From UBA1845 sp002338715 (lineage in GTDB: Bacteria; Planctomycetota; Phycisphaerae; UBA1845), in contig DAORAL010000018.1 of NCBI GenBank assembly GCA_035344155.1, positions 47,034 to 111,033 on the forward strand: a stretch of 64,000 nt of DNA. Direction: 5' to 3'. The notes below the pieces were generated by a model. That model was not told the DNA's origin and did no database searches. It saw only the letters and a list, made by a program, of their open reading frames with translations. Both the position numbers and the translations under genes were made by a program. How positions within the stretch are numbered: position 1 is the stretch's first letter; every line of letters starts with the position of its first letter. Shown here piece by piece: positions 35,846 to 45,900 of this stretch.

Positions 35846-36907
35846 CTAGGAACGGTTCGATTCAATCGCTTGTGGCTGTTCGTCAGCGTCGGTCGTTGGT
35901 TCGGTTTGGTCGAGCATTTCGATCGCAGCGTTGATGATTCGATCGACGGCTTCGTCCAGCGAACCTGAATAGATGACCCCTGCGGCTTGGCGATGTCCAC
36001 CACCACCAAATCGCTGAGCCAATCCGGCTACTTCGGTGCTGCTTTCACCGCGCAGGTTGATGCGGACACGTCCTGGCTCGACTTCGGTAAACAGCGCCGC
36101 GATCGCCACGCCGGCCATTGATCGGGGCACGTTGACCTGGTCATCGATGTCGGATGGGTCGCACCCGGATCGGACCAACTCGTCATGACTGACTGTGCTG
36201 AATGCGATCGCACCGTCTGCCAGCGTGCGCGTATTCTGATAGATGTGCTTCAACAGTTCGAACTGCGGTTGGCCCACGGACCGATCCACGCGCTCTGCAA
36301 TGTCTGAAGGCGACACGCCCAGTTGCGTCAGCTCTGCCGCAATGTGCAGGGCGTTGGCCGTCGTGTTGGGCAGCGAAAACCCACCGGTGTCGGTATAGAT
36401 ACCCGAATACAAAAGGGCTGCGGTCGACGGATCGATGTCGCATTGAAGCCCGTGGAGAAGTTCATAAACCAACTCGCACGTGCTCGATGCATTTTCGACA
36501 ATCCAGTCGATCTGACCAAAGCACGTGTTCGTAAAATGGTGGTCGATGTTGAAGATTCGCTGGTTGTCGTTCCAGTTCGCCGCGTGCTGTTTCGGCTGGT
36601 CGGCACGTGACGGTTGCGACGTGTCCACGATGACGATCCGGTCAGCCGCCTCGAAGTCAGCGTCGACTGCCCGACGCACATTCGCGAGGTCCAGCATGAA
36701 TCGCAACCGAGCAGGAATGCATCGTTCGGTGACCCAGACGGCCGCATCGCGGTTTGTGTACGCCGACCACGCCCGAGCCAACGCCAGCGCGGCCCCGAGG
36801 CAATCCGCGTCGGGCGAAACGTGTCCGCAGCAGACCATCGAGCGCGTGCGGCGCAAGGCATCGATCAATTCCGCCGGCGGATGATGGCGATTCGTTCGTG
36901 CGTTCAT
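35846..36907 (-). CDS. DHH/DHHA1 phosphoesterase (NrnA-like)
   Basis: A 353-residue bifunctional-type enzyme that degrades short oligoribonucleotides and 3'-phosphoadenosine 5'-phosphate (pAp) in NrnA proteins. Motifs: 'CGHVSPDADCLG' (metal ligands), 'IVIVDTSQ', the DHH box 'FNIDHHFTN', 'ASSTCELVYELLHG', 'ALLYSGIYTDTGGF' and the DHHA1 signature 'RFGGGGHRQAAG' near the C-terminus. The ATG at 36907 gives a normal start; the open frame reaches 37144 without support. It lies 142 bases after infC on the same strand and could be co-transcribed with it. Clearing pAp would fit the sulfotransferase downstream (inference). Confidence 0.92.
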   Translation of the reverse strand: MNARTNRHHPPAELIDALRRTRSMVCCGHVSPDADCLGAALALARAWSAYTNRDAAVWVTERCIPARLRFMLDLANVRRAVDADFEAADRIVIVDTSQPSRADQPKQHAANWNDNQRIFNIDHHFTNTCFGQIDWIVENASSTCELVYELLHGLQCDIDPSTAALLYSGIYTDTGGFSLPNTTANALHIAAELTQLGVSPSDIAERVDRSVGQPQFELLKHIYQNTRTLADGAIAFSTVSHDELVRSGCDPSDIDDQVNVPRSMAGVAIAALFTEVEPGRVRINLRGESSTEVAGLAQRFGGGGHRQAAGVIYSGSLDEAVDRIINAAIEMLDQTEPTTDADEQPQAIESNRS

Positions 36908-37049
36908 GAAACCAGCCAACCGTCCAGGATTCCCGCCAATTTGTGGTCCGGACCCGCCCGTCTGTCCATTCGGGGAACAAAACTGTGCGCCCGAAGTGGA
37001 CAAACACGTTGCGACTTTGTCGGCGCAGCGCCGCGTCCAGGTGGTCTGT

Positions 37050-37715
37050 TTACTCGTTGATGGCCATGTCGCTTTCGATGGCGTCACTCGAAGATTCGAC
37101 AGGCTCTGGAGCATCTTCCGAAGGCGCATCGCTGTGTGCGTCATCTTTGTGGTGCTTGTCCTTCGGCTTCTTCGGGCCTTCGTCTTTCTTCTTCGGCTTG
37201 GCCTGGATCATTTTCTTTGTCGGTGCGATGACCATGGTCATGCGGCGACCTTCGCTCTTGGGCATGCGCTCAACTTTGATCGATTCACCAAAGTGCTCAA
37301 TGATCTCCATGAACAGATCGCGGGCCATATCGGCATGCTGTCGCTCGCGTCCCCGAAAGAGCATGGTGAACTGCACCTTGTGCCCCTGCGTCAGGAATTT
37401 TTCTGCACGGGTGATCTTGATGTTGCGATCGTTGTCATCCGTTTTCGGACGAAGTCGCACTTCTTTGAGTGACGCCTCATGGGTGGCACTTTGCTTCTGA
37501 CGCTTCTTGAGCGTGTACTGATGCCGTCCATAGTCCATGATGCGGCACACCGGCGGACGCTCGTGCGGGGCGATCTCGACGAGGTCGAGTCCCAGGTCAC
37601 GGGCTTCACGCAATGCCACGTAAGTATCCACGACGCCGCGCTGTGCGCTGTCCTGATCGATCAGGCGAATCTGCGGCATACGGATCTCTTCGTTTAGTCT
37701 CGGTCTCTTGGCGAT
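37050..37715 (-). CDS. infC: Translation initiation factor IF-3 (ATC start)
   Basis: IF-3 checks start codon and initiator tRNA on the 30S subunit. The protein shows both domains: 'NEEIRMPQIRLIDQDSAQRG' (N) and 'KVQFTMLFRGRERQHADMARDLFMEI' (C), with a further 40-residue acidic, disordered tail ending DMAINE. From the first ATG (37679) the conserved 'LNEEIR' segment would be missing. Extending in frame to ATC at 37713-37715 restores it, and AAAGGAAG lies 6 bases upstream. No ATG, GTG or TTG occurs between the thrS stop and 37679. In E. coli infC starts at AUU, a rare codon through which IF-3 represses itself; the same logic is likely here. It is 65 bases downstream of thrS. Confidence 0.9.
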   Translation of the reverse strand: MAKRPRLNEEIRMPQIRLIDQDSAQRGVVDTYVALREARDLGLDLVEIAPHERPPVCRIMDYGRHQYTLKKRQKQSATHEASLKEVRLRPKTDDNDRNIKITRAEKFLTQGHKVQFTMLFRGRERQHADMARDLFMEIIEHFGESIKVERMPKSEGRRMTMVIAPTKKMIQAKPKKKDEGPKKPKDKHHKDDAHSDAPSEDAPEPVESSSDAIESDMAINE

Positions 37716-37780
37716 GACACTTCCTTTCGGATACCCAGGTTTAAGTTGCTCATGTTCGAGTTCGGCAATAGCTGGGCTCG

Positions 37781-39991
37781 CTATTTGCTGCGCTCGGGTG
37801 CAGTCAGCGATTTGTGCCGACTCTTTCCTTTGGTTTGAATTTCAATGAAGCACCATTCGACAAAACTGTCGAGCGGGTAGCTTCCCATCGTCGAACCGTC
37901 GCGATCGTTGATGTTGACGGTTTCTTCGGCGGCTTCGTTTTCGCCGACGACCAGAATGTATGGAATCTTCTGGGCGCGCAGGCGGTGCTTCTTCGGACCG
38001 ATCTTGTCGCTGCCCGAATCCAGCACAACCCGAATGCCATGCTTGGCCAGTTGATCGTAGACCTTTTGACCGTATTCAATGCTCTTTTCGCTGATCGTCG
38101 CCACAGCCACCTGGACCGGTGCGAGCCAAAGCGGAAACGCGCCCGCGAAGTGCTCGATCAAAATGCCGACAAAGCGCTCCATGCTGCCGAACGGCGCCCG
38201 GTGAATCATCACGGGGCGGTGGTCGCGGTTGTCGGCGCCGACGTAATTGATGTCGAATCGCTTGGGCAGGTTGTAGTCCACTTGCACCGTGCCAAGTTGC
38301 CATTCGCGGCCGATGCAGTCCTTGACCACGAAGTCGATCTTCGGCCCGTAGAACGCGGCTTCGCCTTTTTCTTCGGTGGCTTCGATGCCCATTTCCGCGA
38401 TGACATCGCGCAGGTCCTGCTCCGCACGATCCCAAAGCTCGGGATCACCGGTGTACTTGTCGGAATCGGGATCACGCGTACCCATCCGGACGCGGTAGTC
38501 CTTAAAATCAAGCGTCGAAAGGACCAGTTGCGTCAATTCGACCGTAGCACGCAGTTCGTTGGGAAGTTGCTCGGGCGTGCAGAAAATGTGCGCATCGTCC
38601 TGCGTGAATCCGCGAACGCGCACCATGCCGCCAAGCTCACCCGATTGTTCGTACCGATAAACGGTACCGAATTCAGCCAAACGTACGGGCAGATCGCGAT
38701 AGCTGTGCGGTGACGCTTTGTAAATGTGGATGTGGTGCGGGCAGTTCATCGGTTTGAGCAGATAACCCTCTTCGTGCTTGAGGGCTTCTTCAACCACATC
38801 CAGTTGCTTATCAGGGGCAGCCGTCACATCAAGCTCGCCGAGATCGTCAAACACGGATTGAATCGCGCCGGCAAAGTTGCGTGCTTTGCTGACAGCCTCA
38901 TCGCGCCGCGGACCCGCATGTTCTTCATGGGCCCGTCGCAATAGATTTCGCAAACAGAGCAGCATTCGCCCGCGATCGGTTTCGTAAAGCGCCGGGAACT
39001 GCGACTCTTCGTAATACGGATAGTGACCGCTCGTTCGGTACAGATCGAGTCGCCCGATGTGCGGGGTGAACACCGGTTGATAACCGCGAATGATGAGTTC
39101 GGCTTTGATGAAGTTTTCCAGCATCATCCGCACGATCGCGCCGTTCGGTTCCCAAAGAACCAGACCGCTACCGGCATCGGGCGAAATCGTAAACAGGTCC
39201 AACTCTTTGCCCAGCACGCGGTGATCGCGTTTCTTGGCTTCTTCGAGTTGCTGCTCCCAGACGCGCAGCGCTTTCTTCTTGAAGAACGCGGTACCGTAAA
39301 CGCGCTGCAACTGCTGTTCGTTGACGTCACCGCGATAGTACGAACCACTGACCTGGCGAACCTTAAATGCGCCGATCCGCTTGGTCGACGGGATGTGCGG
39401 CCCGCGACAGAGATCCTCAAAATCCTTGCCGCGATTTTCGCCGGTGATGTAGAAACTCAGCGAGTCGCCTTCGGCGCGCTCGGCGTTGTCGACCTTGAAG
39501 CGGTTGCCTTCTTTTTCGAGCTTGGACATCGCCTCGCTGCGATCGAGTTCGTATCGGGTGAACTTGCGATCCTCGTCTACGATACGCTGCATCTCTTCTT
39601 CGATGGCTTTGAAGTCTTCCGGCGAAATCGGTTGCGGGCAATCGATGTCGTAGTAGAAACCGTCGTCGAGCGGCGGTCCGTAGGCGAGCTTCGTTCCGGG
39701 GAAGAGCTTGCAGATGGCTTCGGCCATCACATGCGCGGTGCTGTGGCGCAAGAGCGACAGGCTGCGCGGATCGTCATCCGTTGATGTCAAAAGTGAGAGC
39801 GTGCAGTCGCCGGGAAGCGGGGCGTTCAGGTCGATGACCTGCGCCTCGCCACTGGGGTCCAAAATCCCACCGATCGCCGACTTGGCCAATCCCGGACCGA
39901 TCGCTTCGGCGACCGAATAGGGGGTTGAACCGTCCGGCAGTTCGAGTTTCTTTCCGTCGGGCAGGGTTACGTTGATGCACTTACCGCTCAC
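37781..39991 (-). CDS. thrS: Threonyl-tRNA synthetase
   Basis: ThrS charges tRNA-Thr. The 736-residue product begins with a TGS domain, then an editing domain with HSTAHVMAEA. The class II core shows 'KPMNCPHHIHIYK', motif 2 'EFGTVYRYEQSGELGGMVRVRGFTQDDAHIF' and motif 3 'HRAPFGSMERFVGILIEHF', and the anticodon-binding domain is at the end. It is about 95 residues longer than E. coli ThrS. About 70 of these (residues 344-412, between 'RGRMLLCLRNLL' and 'EEGYLLKPMN') are an insertion in the catalytic core. The start is GTG at 39991 with AGGAG upstream. It is followed by infC, a conserved pairing. Confidence 0.97.
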   Translation of the reverse strand: MSGKCINVTLPDGKKLELPDGSTPYSVAEAIGPGLAKSAIGGILDPSGEAQVIDLNAPLPGDCTLSLLTSTDDDPRSLSLLRHSTAHVMAEAICKLFPGTKLAYGPPLDDGFYYDIDCPQPISPEDFKAIEEEMQRIVDEDRKFTRYELDRSEAMSKLEKEGNRFKVDNAERAEGDSLSFYITGENRGKDFEDLCRGPHIPSTKRIGAFKVRQVSGSYYRGDVNEQQLQRVYGTAFFKKKALRVWEQQLEEAKKRDHRVLGKELDLFTISPDAGSGLVLWEPNGAIVRMMLENFIKAELIIRGYQPVFTPHIGRLDLYRTSGHYPYYEESQFPALYETDRGRMLLCLRNLLRRAHEEHAGPRRDEAVSKARNFAGAIQSVFDDLGELDVTAAPDKQLDVVEEALKHEEGYLLKPMNCPHHIHIYKASPHSYRDLPVRLAEFGTVYRYEQSGELGGMVRVRGFTQDDAHIFCTPEQLPNELRATVELTQLVLSTLDFKDYRVRMGTRDPDSDKYTGDPELWDRAEQDLRDVIAEMGIEATEEKGEAAFYGPKIDFVVKDCIGREWQLGTVQVDYNLPKRFDINYVGADNRDHRPVMIHRAPFGSMERFVGILIEHFAGAFPLWLAPVQVAVATISEKSIEYGQKVYDQLAKHGIRVVLDSGSDKIGPKKHRLRAQKIPYILVVGENEAAEETVNINDRDGSTMGSYPLDSFVEWCFIEIQTKGKSRHKSLTAPERSK

Positions 39992-40440
39992 GACTTTCGC
40001 TCCTGGAGTTTTTGCAAATTCTTGATGCGAATTTCAACATCCCAATCAAGACGAGCCGACCTTGTGCGATTCCAACAGGCGCTGGACGCAGCGAACTGGT
40101 GCGCGCTGATTCGATCGCAAATGCAGGCCGAGTTGGGACGGTTATTGTTGGCGAAGCTGATACGCAAAGGTGTGATTGAGGCTGGCGAAGTCTCGCGCCA
40201 TGCACATCCATGCCCACCGCCCAGATCGAATGATCGAATCGCGGAACCAGAGGCTAGCATGTGTATAGCGTCATAAGTCTCTTCGCCATCAAAACTGCTG
40301 TTGGGCAATCCTGCAAAGGTGAGGCATTGCCATGTAACGGTCACGGGTAATTAAGCCCCGTCCGGAGGAATCCACAGAACCTGGACAATCGCGCCACGTT
40401 ATCGGGCTCCGAAGTCCAGCGGACATCTCCCCTAAAATAT
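39992..40440 (-). promoter_or_regulatory. Long thrS leader (about 437 bases)
   Basis: The promoter at 40436-40463 would start transcription near 40429, giving a 5' leader of about 437 bases before thrS. I found no T-box consensus (no AGGGTGGNACCGCG) and no clear tRNA-like fold by eye, though GTCC...GGAC arms are visible near 40368-40386. A 118-codon open frame (39988-40344, minus) overlaps the thrS GTG but has no ribosome binding site. Confidence 0.4.
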
Positions 40441-40463
40441 ACCACAAGGGGGATGCGGGTCAA
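40436..40463 (-). promoter_or_regulatory. Sigma-70 promoter of thrS
   Basis: On the minus strand TTGACC (40463-40458) and TATATT (40441-40436) are separated by 16 bases, a near-consensus housekeeping promoter pointing toward thrS. Confidence 0.65.
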
Positions 40464-40633
40464 AACGAAATGCGATCGACGCGGCAGCTTCACCGGTTCA
40501 TGGATGCCGGAAACCCGGATCGTGAGGCCTGATCACGACGCCTGGACCCATCGTACATTAATCGGCATACCAGCGCACCGGCCTGAGACGGAAGACCGCT
40601 CTGCCGCCACCCATTGCACGATTTCGACAAGAC

Positions 40634-40816
40634 TTAGCCTGTGGTCGCGGTGCCGCCGCCCAGAAAAATCGAGAAAAGCGACAGCAGAAACGCCGAAATC
40701 GCCGAAGCGAGCTGGGTCAGGAACGACTGACTGGTCAAGAATCCGTTAATGTCCAGATTGGCAAGGACGGCCATGTTGGCCGGCACCATGTCTGTGAAAA
40801 GATGCATGAGGGTCAT
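40634..40816 (-). CDS. Small hydrophobic protein (60 residues), unrecognised
   Basis: An open frame of 60 codons with GGAG 10 bases upstream of the ATG. The product is hydrophobic: a first half with 'FTDMVPANMAVLANLDINGF' and a membrane helix at the end (ASAISAFLLSLFSIFLGGG), finishing GTATTG. It lies isolated between thrS and the M32 carboxypeptidase on the same strand. Small membrane proteins are easily missed, so I list it, but there is no homology I recognise and it may be a chance open frame. Confidence 0.5.
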   Translation of the reverse strand: MTLMHLFTDMVPANMAVLANLDINGFLTSQSFLTQLASAISAFLLSLFSIFLGGGTATTG

Positions 40817-40949
40817 AGCTGGTATTCTCCAAAAAATACGCCTGAATCTTTGCGGATTCTAATTGTCCAAGCCATTTGGCGATAGTCCCAGTCAGGCTGC
40901 GTATTCACGTGCCAATTTCCTGGGGATATCACAACCATCGATTGGCGCG

Positions 40950-42443
40950 TTAAGCAAGGCTATACAACGATTTATACTTCCTGTTCAGGTAATCCATAAA
41001 GGCATCGATTGAAAGTCGCTGGCCCGTAACTTGTTCGCACAACTCCGCCGCCCGGTAGCGCATACCATGCGAATGGATGTTTTCCTGCAGCCACATTCGC
41101 AGCGGCTGGCATTCGCCTCGTGCGATTTGGGCTTCGAGGCCCCCCAGATCGGCGTCCGCCTTCGCATAGAACTGTGCGGCATACAGGTTGCCCAGTGCAT
41201 AGGTTGGGAAGTATCCGAAACCGCCCAGCGACCAGTGAATGTCTTGAAGGCAGCCGTCCGCGTCATTGGGCGGGGTCAATCCGAGGAATTCCTCAGCTTT
41301 TTGATTCCAAGCGGCTGGCACGTCTTTGACGTCGAGTCGGCCGGCGATTAATTCCCTTTCGAGTTCGAACCGCATGATGATGTGCAGGTTGTAGGTGACT
41401 TCGTCGGCTTCGACGCGGATGAGCGAGGGAGCCGACTTGTTGATCGCCCGATAGAACGCTTCGAGCGGAACGTCACCCAGTGCCTCGGGGAAGTATTCCT
41501 GAGCGGTGGCATAGTGATGCTTCCAGAACGCGAGCGATCGGCCGACCATGTTCTCCCAAAGGCGCGACTGCGATTCGTGAATGCCCAACGATGTCGCGGT
41601 TCCCATTGGCGTGAACTGATGGGCAGGATCAAGTCCTTGCTCATAAAGACCGTGGCCCACTTCATGCAAAACGCCAAAGATCGCGGGTGAAAAGAACCGT
41701 TCGTCAAAACGCGTGGTGACCCGAACATCACGCGGGCCCATTGACGTGCAGAATGGATGAACGGATCGATCGAGTCTACCGGCTGTGAAATCAAAACAGA
41801 TTGCCGACGCAAGGTGTTTGCACAGCTCCTCTTGCGCAGCCTCCGGGTAATGTCGCCGGATGATCTCGTCGTCGATGGGATTTGTTGAATTTGCGATGGA
41901 TTGAACGAGCGGCACCAGGGCGCCGCGGAGCGATTTGAACAAGTCGCCGATATCAGCTGACTTTGCACCCGGTTCATATTCATCCATCAACGCGTCATAT
42001 CGCTCACCTTCAAATCCGATCGCATCCGCCTTTTGCCGGGCGAGTTTCAGCAACTCGTCGAGATGGGGCGCGAATGCCGGAAAGTCATTCTCCTGCCGCG
42101 CTTGCGCCCAAGCGCTTTTGGCCAGCGACGATGCCCGACTCAGCTGCTCCACCAGTTCCGACGGAAGTCGCGAAGCCCGTTCGTAGTTGCGTTTTGCTTC
42201 GCGGATATTGGTGTCGCGGGCTGGTTCGCCCGTTTCTTCGACGTTGGATATCAGTTCTCCGAGTGCGTCGGACGTTTGAAGTTGGTGGCTGGTGATGGCG
42301 ATTTGCGCACACATTTCAGCGCGGGCATTGACGCCTTTTTGCGGCATATATGTGTCTTGATCCCATTGGATGAGCGCATCGACAGCCGTCAAGCGACCGA
42401 TTTCGATGATTTTGCCTAGTAGCTGCGTGTATTTGTCGGGCAT
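40950..42443 (-). CDS. Carboxypeptidase Taq family (M32) metallopeptidase
   Basis: A 497-residue cytosolic zinc carboxypeptidase that removes C-terminal amino acids. The catalytic motif 'GVLHEVGHGLYEQGL' (HExxH, about residue 260) is intact, with the downstream 'GIHESQSRLWENMVGRS' containing the third ligand Glu. N-terminal segments ('DALIQWDQDTYMPQKGVNAR') and the C-terminal 'CEQVTGQRLSIDAFMDYLNRKYKSLYSL' match the family, as does the length of about 500. No signal peptide. It is transcribed away from the giant Cys-rich gene, sharing a 517-base intergenic region with it. Confidence 0.95.
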   Translation of the reverse strand: MPDKYTQLLGKIIEIGRLTAVDALIQWDQDTYMPQKGVNARAEMCAQIAITSHQLQTSDALGELISNVEETGEPARDTNIREAKRNYERASRLPSELVEQLSRASSLAKSAWAQARQENDFPAFAPHLDELLKLARQKADAIGFEGERYDALMDEYEPGAKSADIGDLFKSLRGALVPLVQSIANSTNPIDDEIIRRHYPEAAQEELCKHLASAICFDFTAGRLDRSVHPFCTSMGPRDVRVTTRFDERFFSPAIFGVLHEVGHGLYEQGLDPAHQFTPMGTATSLGIHESQSRLWENMVGRSLAFWKHHYATAQEYFPEALGDVPLEAFYRAINKSAPSLIRVEADEVTYNLHIIMRFELERELIAGRLDVKDVPAAWNQKAEEFLGLTPPNDADGCLQDIHWSLGGFGYFPTYALGNLYAAQFYAKADADLGGLEAQIARGECQPLRMWLQENIHSHGMRYRAAELCEQVTGQRLSIDAFMDYLNRKYKSLYSLA

Positions 42444-42960
42444 GGAACGGGCCTTTTCAAATCATTGAGTCGCCGAATTCGTCGGCACATGCGGCGCGGC
42501 ATGCGGTTCGGCGCAACACATAAGTGGTTGTTTTAACGACATCTGCGCGAAGTGTGGATTTGTTTTCAAAAAAAATTGTCGAACCACGTCAAATGCCGGG
42601 TGCACTGTGTCTATGGTGTAACGGTGCGAGTCTACAGGCGTCGATGCTCGATTCATTTCATACAGGCGCGTTCGACTTTGCCCAGATCTGCGTCAAGGCT
42701 GGCGACATCTTGAACTCGGTTTCGCTTGGTGCCACGGTGTCAGAATGTGACGCTGCATCAAGTGGGGCTTAATGTGTGTCCGCAAAGGGTCACAACGTGT
42801 CACCAACTTACAATCCTGCATACATGACGCATTACACGCTTGTAATCAACGATGGATCAGGCGCAATTGTGTTGACTTTGTGTCAGCACGCTGTCAAACT
42901 TGTATCTAGGCTGGCCAAAAACTCACACATCCAATCACTTTCACGTCGGAGGCCGGGGCA
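42444..42960. other. Divergent intergenic region upstream of the giant Cys-rich gene
   Basis: About 517 bases between the carboxypeptidase gene (leftward) and the giant gene (rightward). It must hold both promoters. TTGACT (near 42872) is present but no well-spaced -10 follows, so I do not call a promoter. No gene is visible. Confidence 0.5.
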
Positions 42961-45900
42961 ATGATCGGCAAATCGGGGAATGGGCGCGCTGGCACACCAA
43001 AGGTGCTCAGCACATTTGTATTCTTGAATCGATGCTGTTGTAGGAGTCGCCAAACCAGCTTCTGCAGGTTGGCGATTCTTGTGATGGCGATGGTGGTCAT
43101 GTCCACTCCTTTTGGAGCGGGCATTGCGCATGCGCAGCTACCGTATGACTATGACCACGATGGTGATCGAGATCTTGTCGATATCGAGATCTTCGAACTT
43201 TGCCTTCAAGGTCCCGGTGTGCCGCACCTTGTTGGCTGCGAACCCGGAGACCCGGATGGCGATGGATCGACAGACTTGCGCGCTTTCGCCGAGATGCAGA
43301 TTGAGTTCAGTCTGGTCGCGGAAGGTGCATGCTGTCGTGACGGCGTATCGTGTGCGATCGTACCGGAGCAACAATGCATCAATCCGCCGTTTTCAGGCGT
43401 TTATCTGGGAGACGGAACAACATGCGATCCGAACCCGTGCAGCGATCCGACGATCTTCCCAACAACGATGACGGAGTGTCCGGTTCAGTTTACGGCTTGC
43501 CCGACAGAAGCAACATTCTGCCCACAACAACCAACGGCGTGTCCGAAGGACGTGACCAACTGCCCGCAGGCAGCGACCTTGTGTGAGTTTACGGTCTGTC
43601 CGCAGTCGCAAACATTCTGCCCCGATCAACCGACGCTTTGCCCCACACAGCCGACGCTTTGCCCTGGCGATCCGGCTGCTGGTTGCGACCCCACCGTCTT
43701 CCCGCAAACCCCAACACAATGCCCCTTTGAAATGACGGTTTGCGAACCGACAAATTGCCCTGTTTTCCCGACCGTTTGTCAGGATACGGTTTGTCCGGAC
43801 GTGCTCACGGCATGCCCGAAGCAATTGACCGTTTGCCCGCAGGAACCCACGCGGTGCCCGGTTGAAGATACGTTCTGTCCAAAGGTTGATACGACTTGTC
43901 CGTTCCAGCCAACGCAGTGCCAATTCACCGTGTGTCCGAACATGGATACGTTCTGCCCGGCCAACGGTGCAGATTGTCCGCCGCCGCCAGATCCAACTGT
44001 ATACCCGATCGTTGCGACAGAATGTCCGATGATTGCGACCGAGTGTCCGTCGCATTCGATCCTTACGATTTGCGAGGTGACGTTGTGTCCTGCTGGTGCC
44101 GGTCAGTTCACCCAGTGTCCAGTTGAACAAACCGTCTGTCCGGTCAATCCAACGAACTGCCCGAGCGATCAGACGCGCTGCCCGGCAGAACTGACGCACT
44201 GCCCAAGCGAAGCCACGCTTTGCCCGCAGGATGGCGTCAATTGCGAAGTGACGATTTTCCCGACCAGCCCAACGGTTTGTCCGCAGGCCGTGACGACCTG
44301 CCCGGAAACGCCAACCATCTGCCAGACCACGCTGCCAACCGTTTGCGGAAACGTCTTTACGGTTTGTCCCGCGACACCGACGCAGTGCGGCAGTCAGTTC
44401 ACCCAGTGCCCAGATGGCACGGTGACGACCTGTCCGGTGCAGGACACGACCTGCCCGGTTCTGCAGACGGCCTGTCCGAAGATTGTGACTCAGTGTCCGG
44501 CTGACCCGACCAACTGTGCGGTTCAGGCAACCGTGTGCCCGTCATTCGATACGACGTGTCCGCAACAGCAGACGATTTGTGAGCACACGCAGTGCCCGAC
44601 AACGGTAACGGTCTGCCCGGTGGATGCGGCTGGCAATTGTCCAGACCCGACCGTCTTCCCGGTGACGCCAACGCAGTGCTCGTCGATTCCGACAGAGTGC
44701 CCGCAGGAGGCGACGACTTGTCCGCAGGTGATTACCGAATGTCCGAAGACTTTCACGGTCTGCCCATGTGATCCGACAACTTGTCCGATCGATCAGACGC
44801 AATGTCCCAAGGACGTCACCAACTGTGCGACCGCGTTGACCGTCTGCCAGTTCACGGCGTGTCCGGTCGTGGTGACGAACTGCCCGCTGCAGCCGACTGC
44901 ATGCCCGGTCGAGCCGACCTTCTGCAACCCGGCTGGTCTGCCCACTGTTTGCGAGTTCACGCAGTGTCCGACCGACGTGACGAATTGCCCGCAGAATCCG
45001 ACGCAGTGCGAATTCACCAACTGCCCGCAGTTCCCGACGGTCTGTCAGTTCACGGTTTGCCCGCAGGACGTGACCTTCTGTCCGAAGGAGTTCACGCTCT
45101 GCCCGGCAGAACCCACAACGTGTGCGCAGCAAGACACGTTCTGCCCGAATTTCCAGACTCAGTGTCCGGTGATTCCGACGTTCTGCGAGTTTACGCAGTG
45201 TCCGCAGGCTGACACTTTCTGTCCCACGAACGTGACGACGTGTCCGGTGATCCCAGGTGTTTGCCAGGATCCTGAACCGACCATCTTCCCGACGCAGGTC
45301 ACGGCGTGCCCGTTCATTCCGACCGAGTGTCCGGTGGATTCGACGCAATGTGAATTCACGATCTGCGTGATCGCCGGTCAATTCACGACATGTCCAGCCA
45401 GCGATACGTTCTGCCCGGCCGTCGTGACGACCTGTCCTTGCGATCCGACGAACTGTGGTGTTCAGGGGACGACGTTCTGTCCACGTGAACCGACCTTGTG
45501 TCCACAGTCTGTGCCCGATTGCGACTTCACGATCTTCCCGACAAACCCGACGTTCTGCTCGGCGGATATTGTGACGACCTGCCCGGTGGTTCCGACCATC
45601 TGTACGCAAGATCAGCCGACCTCGTGTCCGGTTGATACGGTTTGCCCGCTGACGGTGACGTCATGCGAGTTGGCGATCACGGCGTGCGTCAGTTCGCCGA
45701 CGGTCTGCCCGCTGGAAGATACCGCTTGTCCGCAGTTGTTCACGGCGTGCCCGCGAACGGTGACGGAATGTCCGTGCGACATCACCCGATGCCCGACGCA
45801 GGTGACCGAATGTCCGTTCTCGCAGACGATCTGTTCAGACGGAACACCAACGTTATGCGAATTCACCGTCTGTCCGCAGAACCCGACGTTCTGCCCGATG

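Noticed and set aside
39988..40344. 118-codon frame overlapping the thrS start by GTGA
   Set aside because: It has no ribosome binding site, no domain, and lies in the long leader. The overlap is probably coincidental.
39992..40440. T-box riboswitch in the thrS leader
   Set aside because: No AGGGTGGNACCGCG-like antiterminator sequence or specifier hairpin was visible.
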